Shown here: positions 5,921 through 13,079 of the stretch, piece after piece
Layout: every line of letters starts with the position of its first letter
Numbering within the stretch: the first letter of the stretch is position 1
Source of the DNA: Promethearchaeota archaeon
Lineage (GTDB): Archaea > Asgardarchaeota > Lokiarchaeia > Sigynarchaeales > SOKP01
Direction of reading: 5' to 3'
Length of the DNA stretch: 16,321 nucleotides
Assembly: GCA_016839425.1 (NCBI GenBank)
Contig: JAEOUI010000306.1
Coordinates: 1-16,321 of the forward strand
The notes under the pieces: generated by a model
Told to the model about the DNA's origin: nothing
The model's input: only the letters and a program-made list of their open reading frames with translations
Databases searched by the model: none
Made by a program: the position numbers and the translations under genes

Positions 5921-7618
5921 TTAGACTTCTTCGCCTCTCTGGAAGGCTTCGTAGTCTTTCAAATCTTTACGACTTAATTTCAATAGTTTCGTTTCGGGAA
6001 GTTCCTTCCTAAACTCGTATTTCTTTGGAACCTTGTAAGGTGCCAAGTTCTTCCTACAAAACTCTTGAATATCGTCTAAAAGTTCGTCACTTTCGTTGTA
6101 TTGGGTTTTCAATACGATATATGCCTTAACGGTATCACTTCCAGGATTATCAGGATTCGGAAGACCTATAACAGCAGCATTATCAATTGCGTCATGTTCA
6201 ACGAGAAGGTTTTCAAGTTCTTGAGGATATACTTTAAATCCGCTAACATTGATCATGTCTTTCTTTCTATCAACGATAAACACATATCCATCTTCGTCCA
6301 TTTTTGCGATATCTCCCGTGAGTATCCACCCATCCTCTTTCATTTGCTCAGCAGTTTCTTCAGGTTTATTCCAGTATCCCTTCATTACCATGTGGCCTCG
6401 CAACATAATTTCTCCAGTCTCACCAATGGGCACGACTTTTGTGTAATCGTCGATATCAACGATCTTGAATTCCATGTTAGGAACAGGTAATCCCACGGAA
6501 TTAACTTTTCTTACCCCATCAACGGGATTCGATACCCCAGAAGCGGACGTTTCTGACATTCCGTATCCTTCTATAATCTTTGATCCTGTTACTTCTTCGA
6601 ATTCTTCCATAATCTCGTGAGGCATTGGGGCTGCACCAGATTCACATAACTTTAAGGATTTAAAACGCTTTACATAATCCTTAAAATCTTCTCTTTCAAG
6701 AAGTTGCATATAAATTCGAGGCACGCCCGGTAAATGCGTGGGATGTGTCTCCTTAATTACCTCGAAAAAAGATATTTGATCCCTTGGGTCAGGATTTAAG
6801 GCTATACATCCTCCGATATTGACAAAATTATTCAAGCAAACGGTCGTACCATAGATGTGAGACAACGGTAATTGCGTTAACACGGTTTCTTTTCCTGGAA
6901 CCGAATATTTTTTAGCCCAATAGTGAAGCATTAAGGCAGCACTTAACAAGTTGTGATGTGTTAGCATTGCACCCTTGGGTAAACCCGTGGTACCGCCAGT
7001 ATATTGGAGTACGGCTATTTCATCCATTGAGTTCGTAGTAAAAGTAGGAGGATTTGGTTTCGTGTTTTTAAGAAGGTTCAAAAGTTGCATAGTACCAGCA
7101 ATTTCTGGAGGATTTTTATTTGCTCCTGGAGCGAAATCAAATACATTTGAGATTATCACATGCCGAAGGCTCGTGGAATCTCTGATATTTGTGATTTTAT
7201 CGAGTTGTGCGTCGTGTGCTATTAGTATCTCACAGGCTGAATCGTTTAATTGATACATTAACTCGTGTTCAGTATAGAGCGTACTGCAAGCACTTACTAC
7301 ACCTCCTGCCCTCAAAATTCCGTAAAAAGCAAGAACATATTGGGGAAAATTTGGCATTACAAGACCAACTCTATCCCCCTTCTCAACACCTAAATTCACA
7401 AGAGCTGTTGCAAGTTTATCGACAATCTCCTTAAATTTCTTGTAGTTCATTCTTTGTTTCAAGAAATATATGGCAGGTCTTTTACCAAAGTCCTTTGCAG
7501 CCTTATCTACAAGTTCGTATATGTTCATATCAGGAACTTCAAATTCGGCAGGAACGCCTTCATCGTAATTTTTTGTCCAAAACTTTGAAGCATATGGATT
7601 TTCAACAGTTTCATTCAT
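5921..7618 (-). CDS. AMP-forming acyl-CoA ligase (FadD/4-coumarate-CoA ligase-like)
   Basis: This 565-residue adenylate-forming enzyme activates a carboxylic acid with ATP to acyl-AMP and transfers it to CoA. Motifs: P-loop YTGGTTGLPKG at 206-216; the His-containing LPLSHIYG at 250-257; GYGMSET at 351-357; GWILTGD ending at Asp436; hinge and core DRKKDMINVSGFKVYPQELE at 450-469; and the C-terminal catalytic lysine at about 547 in PETKLLKLSRKDL. The usual form of that last motif is PkTatGKilRreL; here the Gly before Lys is Leu, but the Lys is kept. There are no membrane helices. Family and length suggest a medium/long-chain or aryl acid substrate, which cannot be named. The gene lies 86 nt downstream of the HEAT gene, with a T-tract and a TATA-like box between, so it probably has its own promoter while sharing direction with the transporter operon. 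Confidence 0.88.
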   Translation of the reverse strand: MNETVENPYASKFWTKNYDEGVPAEFEVPDMNIYELVDKAAKDFGKRPAIYFLKQRMNYKKFKEIVDKLATALVNLGVEKGDRVGLVMPNFPQYVLAFYGILRAGGVVSACSTLYTEHELMYQLNDSACEILIAHDAQLDKITNIRDSTSLRHVIISNVFDFAPGANKNPPEIAGTMQLLNLLKNTKPNPPTFTTNSMDEIAVLQYTGGTTGLPKGAMLTHHNLLSAALMLHYWAKKYSVPGKETVLTQLPLSHIYGTTVCLNNFVNIGGCIALNPDPRDQISFFEVIKETHPTHLPGVPRIYMQLLEREDFKDYVKRFKSLKLCESGAAPMPHEIMEEFEEVTGSKIIEGYGMSETSASGVSNPVDGVRKVNSVGLPVPNMEFKIVDIDDYTKVVPIGETGEIMLRGHMVMKGYWNKPEETAEQMKEDGWILTGDIAKMDEDGYVFIVDRKKDMINVSGFKVYPQELENLLVEHDAIDNAAVIGLPNPDNPGSDTVKAYIVLKTQYNESDELLDDIQEFCRKNLAPYKVPKKYEFRKELPETKLLKLSRKDLKDYEAFQRGEEV

Positions 7619-7637
7619 TTTTTTTTATCCCATTTCT

Positions 7638-7661
7638 CTTTTTAAATTTGCTATATATGAA
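7638..7661 (-). promoter_or_regulatory. Likely promoter of the acyl-CoA ligase gene
   Basis: The minus strand reads TTCATATATAG and then CAAATTTAAAAAGAG. The first box is about 35-40 nt from the ATG at 7618 and would start transcription near 7630. Confidence 0.4.
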
Positions 7662-7682
7662 TAAACTATAGTAAATAAAACA

Positions 7683-7704
7683 AATTAAGAAAAAAAAATA
7701 AAGA
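7683..7704 (-). terminator. Oligo-T tract after the HEAT-repeat gene
   Basis: Directly after the HEAT stop codon the minus strand reads TCTTTATTTTTTTTTCTTAA. This could terminate the transporter operon fully or in part. Confidence 0.5.
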
Positions 7705-9357
7705 TTATGATTGTTTCTCTTTGATTAATTCGAGAGAAAATTCTGCTTGCGCGCTGACATGATCGTACTTGTCGTACAACCTCTCCTCTAAGGCAGAAAT
7801 CACTTGAGGTGTGCCCTCGGCAATTCTTCCTAAAGCCTCTGCAGCTCTCCATCGCACATCGGGTTTTCGATCCTTTAAAATGTTTATTAAGTTAGGAATA
7901 GCTGTATTTGCGAAGGGTCCAATTTTTCCTAAAGCTAGTGCTGCTCCACGTCTCACACTATCCTTGTTATCAGAAAGTTTTTCAACTAAAACACTTACAG
8001 CCAAGGGAGATCCTTGTCCTATTTTCCCTAAGGTTCGACAAAGTTCAACTCGTACATTTGCTTTTTTTCTGAATGGATCTTCCAAAAAGGCCATAAAAGT
8101 GTTATAAGCTAATCCAAATGCATATCTTATTTTGCCTCCGATACTGAGTTTTTCGGACTTAACTTTAACTTGATAATAAGGAGTTAACAAATTGAGTTCC
8201 CCTAAAGTCTTTACAATTTCAGGTATTAACTCTTTAAGATCATCAGATATGCTCCCAATTCCAGAAAGAATCGCTGATCTTCTTTCGTTAGCAGGAGAAT
8301 TATTTCGCGAATGGGCTAGCGTACCTAAAAACATTCCACCAAGTAAACTTAAAAATGCACCCAATATACCATTCGAGGTATAGAAATAAGAATATGCACC
8401 TAAAAGGGTGCCCAAGCCAGGTATAAGACCAAGAGCAATTAAGATCCTTAAACCTTTTCCAGAAGAGCTTGCTTTCTTTATTGCCGTCAGGAGCTGGGGC
8501 ATTGCGGGCGCACCAATATTACTAAGAGATGTAATGCTCTTTCCTCGCAATGCCTCCTTTCTACTAAGGGCGAAAGGCGCAAGAGCGTTTATAACATCTT
8601 GGTTTTTTGTATTTATTTCTCCAAGGACTTCAATAACTGATTTTTTCACTAGATAATTCATAGTATTAAGGGCAACAACAAGTTCTGGAATTGCTTTTTC
8701 TCCGAAGTTCGTGAGAGCATCAATGATTTTATATCTCACCCGCCAATCAGAATCGTTAAGTTGCGTGATTAAATTCGCAATACAATTGTTATCCGTTGAT
8801 CCTATAAGCCCTAGGGCGGTAGCCGAAGCCGCTCTTACTCTCCAATGATTATCTCGCAAGCTTCCTGCCAATGCGCTTAGTACATTTGTGGACGATGACT
8901 TTAAATGCCCTAAAGCGTTTGCAGCTGCTGTACGAACATCTTCTTCCGGATCCTTTAATGCGGTCAATAAGGTCGATATGACAATATCAGAAGTATATTC
9001 TATATTTCCAAGGGCTACAGCAATTTCTCTTCTTATAGCCGCTTGTTTATGGGTGATGAGTTTGCTTATTCCTGAAACTGACGATTCTGCAATGTTTCCC
9101 ATTGATCCAATTGACTTGATAGTCTCGCGACAAATACCAAAATCGTTGTCTTCGAGGCATGCCGTCAGTTTTGCAAGCGCAGATGATGCATTTGTTCCAA
9201 GCTTTCCTAAGATTAGTATCGCGTTGAATTTAACAGATCGTATCTTGCTATCAAGGCTATTTATTACCTCGTTAATAACGGAAGGATCACTTTCTATCCT
9301 TCCTAATATGAGGTCTAATCTTGCGTCTCGTAATAAATTTTCTAATGGTGCCGACAT
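7705..9357 (-). CDS. HEAT-repeat protein with a central membrane hairpin
   Basis: This 550-residue protein is built of HEAT/PBS-lyase-like repeats, about eight in the first 300 residues and about three complete ones near the C-terminus. Clear units are DPEEDVRTAAANALGHLKS, DNHWRVRAASATALGLIGS, DSDWRVRYKIIDALTNFG, DNKDSVRRGAALALGKIGP and DRKPDVRWRAAEALGRIAE. Two hydrophobic segments at about 303-325 (ILIALGLIPGLGTLLGAYSYF) and 330-349 (GILGAFLSLLGGMFLGTLA) interrupt them and would form a hairpin with both repeat blocks on one side. The start is ATG at 9357, six bases after GAGGTG; a GTG at 9366 lies inside that binding site and is unlikely. It begins 13 nt after livF ends, so it belongs to the transporter operon. 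HEAT solenoids usually bind proteins, so scaffolding or regulation of the importer is a fair inference; an enzymatic role is not indicated. Confidence 0.85.
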   Translation of the reverse strand: MSAPLENLLRDARLDLILGRIESDPSVINEVINSLDSKIRSVKFNAILILGKLGTNASSALAKLTACLEDNDFGICRETIKSIGSMGNIAESSVSGISKLITHKQAAIRREIAVALGNIEYTSDIVISTLLTALKDPEEDVRTAAANALGHLKSSSTNVLSALAGSLRDNHWRVRAASATALGLIGSTDNNCIANLITQLNDSDWRVRYKIIDALTNFGEKAIPELVVALNTMNYLVKKSVIEVLGEINTKNQDVINALAPFALSRKEALRGKSITSLSNIGAPAMPQLLTAIKKASSSGKGLRILIALGLIPGLGTLLGAYSYFYTSNGILGAFLSLLGGMFLGTLAHSRNNSPANERRSAILSGIGSISDDLKELIPEIVKTLGELNLLTPYYQVKVKSEKLSIGGKIRYAFGLAYNTFMAFLEDPFRKKANVRVELCRTLGKIGQGSPLAVSVLVEKLSDNKDSVRRGAALALGKIGPFANTAIPNLINILKDRKPDVRWRAAEALGRIAEGTPQVISALEERLYDKYDHVSAQAEFSLELIKEKQS

Positions 9358-9361
9358 TTTT

Positions 9362-9367
9362 TTCACC
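9362..9367 (-). promoter_or_regulatory. Ribosome-binding site fixing the HEAT gene start
   Basis: GAGGTG on the minus strand stands six bases before the ATG at 9357 and overlaps the competing GTG codon at 9366. It therefore favours the ATG. Confidence 0.6.
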
Positions 9368-9370
9368 TCG

Positions 9371-10102
9371 TTAAATCCCCAAATATACTTTTTTAATACG
9401 GGGTTCCCTAGCGAGCTGATCAGGAGTGCCCCTCATTTCGACTTTTCCATCTTCAAGCACGCAAATCATATCTGCGTGTTTCATGGTAAGTGCTGCGTCT
9501 TGTTCAATCAATAATGTTGTCGTACCCATTTCTTTTACTTTTCTGATTGCATCGAAAATTTCGTACTTAAATTTTGGAGCAAGCCCAAGAGAAGGTTCGT
9601 CGAGTAACAATAATTTAGGTTTTGGCATTATAGCTCTACCAATTGCAACCATTTGCTGTTCTCCACCGCTCAAGGTCCCTGCTCGTTGTTTTTTCCTTTC
9701 CTTAAGTCTGGGAAACATTTCATAAACCATTTTTAATTGTTGGCTTCTTACAGACCTGTCTTTCATAGTGTATGCCCCCATCATAAGGTTTTCGTATACA
9801 GTCATATCGTAAAACAAACGACGTCGTTCGGGACATTGAGTTATTCCAAGTTTTGTTACTTTATGAGCCTTCTTTCCATCAATTCTTTTTCCCTGGAATA
9901 TCACTTTACCCCTATCGGGTTCTTCCAAACCTGAGATGACCTTGAGGAGCGTGGATTTCCCCGCACCGTTTGGTCCGATTACGGCAGTTAATTTCCCTTC
10001 TTCTACTTCTAAATTCACTTCTTCAAGGGATTTTGCCTTTCCGTAGTAATGAAACACTCTTTTTACCTCCAAAAGAATGTTTCCGCTTTTTACTGAGCTC
10101 AT
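9371..10102 (-). CDS. livF: Branched-chain-amino-acid-type ABC transporter, ATP-binding protein LivF
   Basis: This 243-residue ABC ATPase powers the importer together with LivG. Walker A is GPNGAGKST at 43-51. QCPERRRLFYDMTVYENLMMGAY at about 89-111 is the LivF-type Q-loop region (LivF usually has PEgRrlF at this point). The signature LSGGEQQ is at 144-150 and Walker B LLLLDEP at 164-170, followed by SLGLAP. The C-terminal YLGI resembles the YLG ending usual in LivF. An AAGGAG lies 12 nt before the ATG, with a three-codon reading frame (ATG ATA AAA TGA) between them whose stop overlaps the livF ATG. It follows livG after 45 nt and is followed by the HEAT gene. Substrate cannot be read from the ATPase. 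Confidence 0.92.
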   Translation of the reverse strand: MSSVKSGNILLEVKRVFHYYGKAKSLEEVNLEVEEGKLTAVIGPNGAGKSTLLKVISGLEEPDRGKVIFQGKRIDGKKAHKVTKLGITQCPERRRLFYDMTVYENLMMGAYTMKDRSVRSQQLKMVYEMFPRLKERKKQRAGTLSGGEQQMVAIGRAIMPKPKLLLLDEPSLGLAPKFKYEIFDAIRKVKEMGTTTLLIEQDAALTMKHADMICVLEDGKVEMRGTPDQLAREPRIKKVYLGI

Positions 10103-10147
10103 TTTATCATTACACTCCTTAAATTTTGTATAAAAAATATTTTATTA

Positions 10148-10897
10148 TTATTTTTGTTCAATGAATGTTTCACCTTTTCCTAGATATGCTTCTCTGACAA
10201 ACTTGTGGTTCGCAACCTCAGCTGGTGTTCCTTCTGCAATAAGTTTTCCTTGATGGATAGCAATTACTCTTGGGACCAGAGTCATTAACTCTCGAAGAAC
10301 ATGTCCCGTCATAAAGATCGTAACTCCATCCTCATGCAATTTTAGGATTAATTCTTTCAAGCTCTCCTTTTCGTCTTGGGCTAAGCCACTAAAAGGTTCG
10401 TCAAGCAATAATACTTCGGGATTACTTCCAAGAGCCTTAGCAATTTCTAATTTTCTTAAATCTCCGTGTGGTAAAATGACGGGAGGGATTCTTGCCTTAT
10501 CTATAAGTCCTACCTGTGTTAAAATGATGCTTGCTTGTTCTTCAACACCTACCTCACGAGCCATTTTTTTGCCTCTTTTAGATAAGCACGATACAGCCAC
10601 ATTATCAAGGAGTGACAAAAATTTAAACGATCTCACTAGTTGAAAAGTCCTAACGAGACCCATATTCACGACTCTAAATGGTTTCTTTTTCGTTATATCT
10701 ATTCCATCATAATAAACTCTTCCCGAAGTTGGTTTTTCAAATGACGATATGATACTGAAAAGAGTGGTTTTCCCAGCTCCATTTGGACCGATTAGTCCTA
10801 CCATTTCTCCGCGATTAATTTCAAAGCTAACATCGTTTACGGCTGTCAGACCACCGAACTTTTTTGTGATATTCTTTACTTCTATTATTTTACCCAT
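10148..10897 (-). CDS. livG: Branched-chain-amino-acid-type ABC transporter, ATP-binding protein LivG
   Basis: This 249-residue ABC ATPase partners LivF. Walker A GPNGAGKTT is at 37-45, and VRTFQLVRSF at about 81-90 is the LivG-type Q-loop (normally aRTFQ). Walker B VLLLDEPFSGL begins at about 161, and an H-loop histidine lies in TGHVLREL. The signature reads LPHGDLRKLEIAKAL at about 142-156, where LivG proteins usually have L-x-Y-G-Q-Q-R-x-L-E-I-A-R. The Gly and the RxLEIA part are kept, but the two Gln are Asp and Leu. The switch region is also unusual, with TGH for the common EHD. It starts 18 nt after livM with a good GAGGTGA ribosome-binding site. Confidence 0.9.
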   Translation of the reverse strand: MGKIIEVKNITKKFGGLTAVNDVSFEINRGEMVGLIGPNGAGKTTLFSIISSFEKPTSGRVYYDGIDITKKKPFRVVNMGLVRTFQLVRSFKFLSLLDNVAVSCLSKRGKKMAREVGVEEQASIILTQVGLIDKARIPPVILPHGDLRKLEIAKALGSNPEVLLLDEPFSGLAQDEKESLKELILKLHEDGVTIFMTGHVLRELMTLVPRVIAIHQGKLIAEGTPAEVANHKFVREAYLGKGETFIEQK

Positions 10898-10915
10898 TTC
10901 TAGTTCACCTCAAGT

Positions 10916-12010
10916 TTAGTTCCCCTTTAATAGTTCCCAAGCTAATCGTAATTTTTCAATCGCTGGATTGAGAACTCCGTTGGGAGCGTATCGAATTATA
11001 ATAATTAAAATAATCGAAAAGAAAAATAGTGGTCCAGCCGAAAACATTGCTGCAAGCCACGGAACGCTCTGAATCACTGCCATCTGAGATAATTCCAATA
11101 ATACTCGCTCTAAAATTACGAATAAAAAAGCGCCCACAGCTGCACCTGATATCGTTCCCAATCCACCTATTGCTGCCATTAAAATGGCATAAAAGGAAAA
11201 TGTTGCCCCATAATTCGATGGATTCACACTGTAATTATGAAAAGCGAATATTGCACCAGCTAAACCAGCAAAAAAGCTACTTACCATAAAAGCCATCGTC
11301 TTGTACTTTGTCAAGTTAATACCTGATGCTTCTGCGCCAACATCGTCGTCTCGGATTGCGTTTAATACCGTTCCGAATTTAGATTGGCCAAATATTTTCA
11401 TTACTCCAAGAGAAATTACCATTATCACCAAAACGATGAAATATTCCTCGATTGCATTTGATGATATTGGAGAAAGTTGCGTGATACCTTCAACACCATA
11501 GAACCATTTTGCCATAGATTGCATGCTATATAACAATTGCATTGTAATTCCAAGCGATAACAATGTTAAAGCCAAATAAGGCCCTTTCAATCTCAAACAC
11601 ACTAAGGCAATAACGAGTCCAAAAATCATTGATGCAAAAGCTCCAAATAATATTGCAGGGAATTTCATCCACCCATAAAATCGGAACATCATGCCAGATA
11701 TGTAACCTGCAAATCCAAAGAATACCGCTTGACCAAAGCTTATTAATCCTGCATACCCCGCTAAAAAGTCCCAACTCGCAGCCAAGATCGACAATAACAT
11801 TGCCGTAACCATAAAACACAAGTAATAACTTCCTGCGGTATCCGACCACATAATTGGAAGCAAACACAATATTAAAAAACAAAATATCGTCAAGCCTCCT
11901 TTAAAAGAAATTACTTTTGATTTAAATCGACTTATAGATGTGGAAATTTCCTTCAAGTGTCGGTTACGATGAGTTGATTTGCTTGTTTGACTTAAAGTAG
12001 TAGTGCTCAT
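10916..12010 (-). CDS. livM: Branched-chain-amino-acid-type ABC transporter, permease LivM
   Basis: This 364-residue inner permease has about nine to ten hydrophobic segments. Family motifs are GYAGLISFGQAVFFGFAGY (about 89-107), AIRDDDVGAEASGIN (the cytoplasmic EAA-like loop that contacts the ATPase), AGLAGAIFAFHNYSVNPSNYG and AILMAAIGGLGTISGAAVGA. The first 37 or so residues are a polar Ser/Thr/Lys/Arg-rich extension (MSTTTLSQTSKSTHRNRHLK) on the cytoplasmic side before the first helix. AGAGG stands about 11 nt upstream of the ATG. It sits between livH (55-nt gap) and livG (18-nt gap), and with LivH should form the heterodimeric membrane channel. Confidence 0.9.
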   Translation of the reverse strand: MSTTTLSQTSKSTHRNRHLKEISTSISRFKSKVISFKGGLTIFCFLILCLLPIMWSDTAGSYYLCFMVTAMLLSILAASWDFLAGYAGLISFGQAVFFGFAGYISGMMFRFYGWMKFPAILFGAFASMIFGLVIALVCLRLKGPYLALTLLSLGITMQLLYSMQSMAKWFYGVEGITQLSPISSNAIEEYFIVLVIMVISLGVMKIFGQSKFGTVLNAIRDDDVGAEASGINLTKYKTMAFMVSSFFAGLAGAIFAFHNYSVNPSNYGATFSFYAILMAAIGGLGTISGAAVGAFLFVILERVLLELSQMAVIQSVPWLAAMFSAGPLFFFSIILIIIIRYAPNGVLNPAIEKLRLAWELLKGN

Positions 12011-12065
12011 TTTATATCAAATCCTCTTTTGTATTTTTTTTCATTTTTAACATTCTCATGCATAT

Positions 12066-12956
12066 TCACGTTCTCTCCTTTTTTCCAAATAAACCTCGTG
12101 GTCTGATAACTAGGATGACGATTATAACGATGCCAGGTACTAATCCTTCCCATTGGAATCCAAATAATACAACAACTATCTTTTGAATATATGAAAGTAT
12201 GAACGCCCCAGCAATACTACCACCCATGCTTCCCAATCCTCCAAGTACTACGATCGCAAACGAGAAAGTAAGCACTTGCCAGCCCATATCCGGAACTATA
12301 AACTCGTTGGGCACTTGAATTGCGACTGCTATTCCCGAAAGTAAAACCGATAAAACGATTGTATACATTAACATTCTGTTTGCGTTGATACCCATCATTT
12401 GGGCGGCCTCACGATCCTGTGAAACAGCTCTTATGGATTGGCCCAATTTCGATTTGTTTACACCAATAAGAGTTGCAACAATCGCGATGATTCCAACAAA
12501 GAATGCAAGGATATTTTGCATAGGAAGGAATATCCCCAGAAAAGGAACGCTTGTTGGTATTCCCGGCACAATTGAATCGATTTGAGGCAAGGATAAACTA
12601 GAAGACCCAAATAGGATTAGAAATAGTTGTTCGAAGAAATAAGCAAGTGCAAATGTTATAATAACGATGCTTACTTCATGATCTTGAACAGCTTTGATAA
12701 GTCCTTGATACGCAAGTGCACCAATTATTGCAGCAATTAGTAAAGCAATAAGCACGGCATATAAATAGAAACTATAATTATCTCGAGGTAATATACTATA
12801 AACGAGATAAGCGCATAAGGCATAAAACGCTCCGTGAGATTGATTTAAAATACCGCCTACACCATAAACTAACGAAAAGCCCATTGCAAGAAGTGCACCC
12901 ACCACTCCGTACATTGTTCCATTGACTAAAATATCTACTATATCAGCTCCAATCAT
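12066..12956 (-). CDS. livH: Branched-chain-amino-acid-type ABC transporter, permease LivH
   Basis: This 296-residue permease, of usual LivH length, has about eight membrane segments. Characteristic pieces are GALLAMGFSLVYGVGGILNQSHGAFYALCAY near the N-terminus, the ATPase-contact loop SIRAVSQDREAAQMMGIN, and VVLGGLGSMGGSIAGAFIL before the end. The start MIGADIVD has a GGAG about 10 nt upstream; an overlapping ATG 4 nt earlier is out of frame. It heads the permease/ATPase part of the operon, 123 nt after the binding-protein gene, with a T-tract and a TATA-like box in the gap. Confidence 0.9.
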   Translation of the reverse strand: MIGADIVDILVNGTMYGVVGALLAMGFSLVYGVGGILNQSHGAFYALCAYLVYSILPRDNYSFYLYAVLIALLIAAIIGALAYQGLIKAVQDHEVSIVIITFALAYFFEQLFLILFGSSSLSLPQIDSIVPGIPTSVPFLGIFLPMQNILAFFVGIIAIVATLIGVNKSKLGQSIRAVSQDREAAQMMGINANRMLMYTIVLSVLLSGIAVAIQVPNEFIVPDMGWQVLTFSFAIVVLGGLGSMGGSIAGAFILSYIQKIVVVLFGFQWEGLVPGIVIIVILVIRPRGLFGKKERT

Positions 12957-13001
12957 TCATGATCTAACTCCAAATATATGCTTTAATCTTCATTTTCATT
13001 C

Positions 13002-13016
13002 AAATTTTTAAATAGT
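13002..13016 (-). promoter_or_regulatory. TATA-like box before livH
   Basis: The minus strand reads CTATTTAAAAATTTG about 50 nt before the livH ATG. It could give the permease/ATPase genes a second promoter separate from that of the binding protein. Confidence 0.4.
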
Positions 13017-13030
13017 AAAAAATTAAGTAA

Positions 13031-13042
13031 TAAAAAAAAAAG
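13031..13042 (-). terminator. Oligo-T tract after the binding-protein gene
   Basis: A run of ten T on the minus strand starts about 40 nt after the stop of the binding-protein gene. Partial termination here would yield more binding protein than permease. Confidence 0.5.
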
Positions 13043-13079
13043 TATTTAATAAATCTTTTTGTTTAGCAATGAGAGCTAC

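Noticed and set aside
6101..6490. A 129-codon plus-strand frame inside the acyl-CoA ligase gene
   Set aside because: It is antisense to the conserved C-terminal half of the ligase and has no coherent domain.
9364..9366. GTG start for the HEAT protein
   Set aside because: The GTG is part of the GAGGTG ribosome-binding site, and the ATG three codons later has ideal spacing.
8888..9514. A 208-codon open frame on the plus strand
   Set aside because: It lies antisense to the HEAT gene and the end of livF, both with clear family motifs. Its translation has no recognisable motif and reflects codon bias of the opposite strand.
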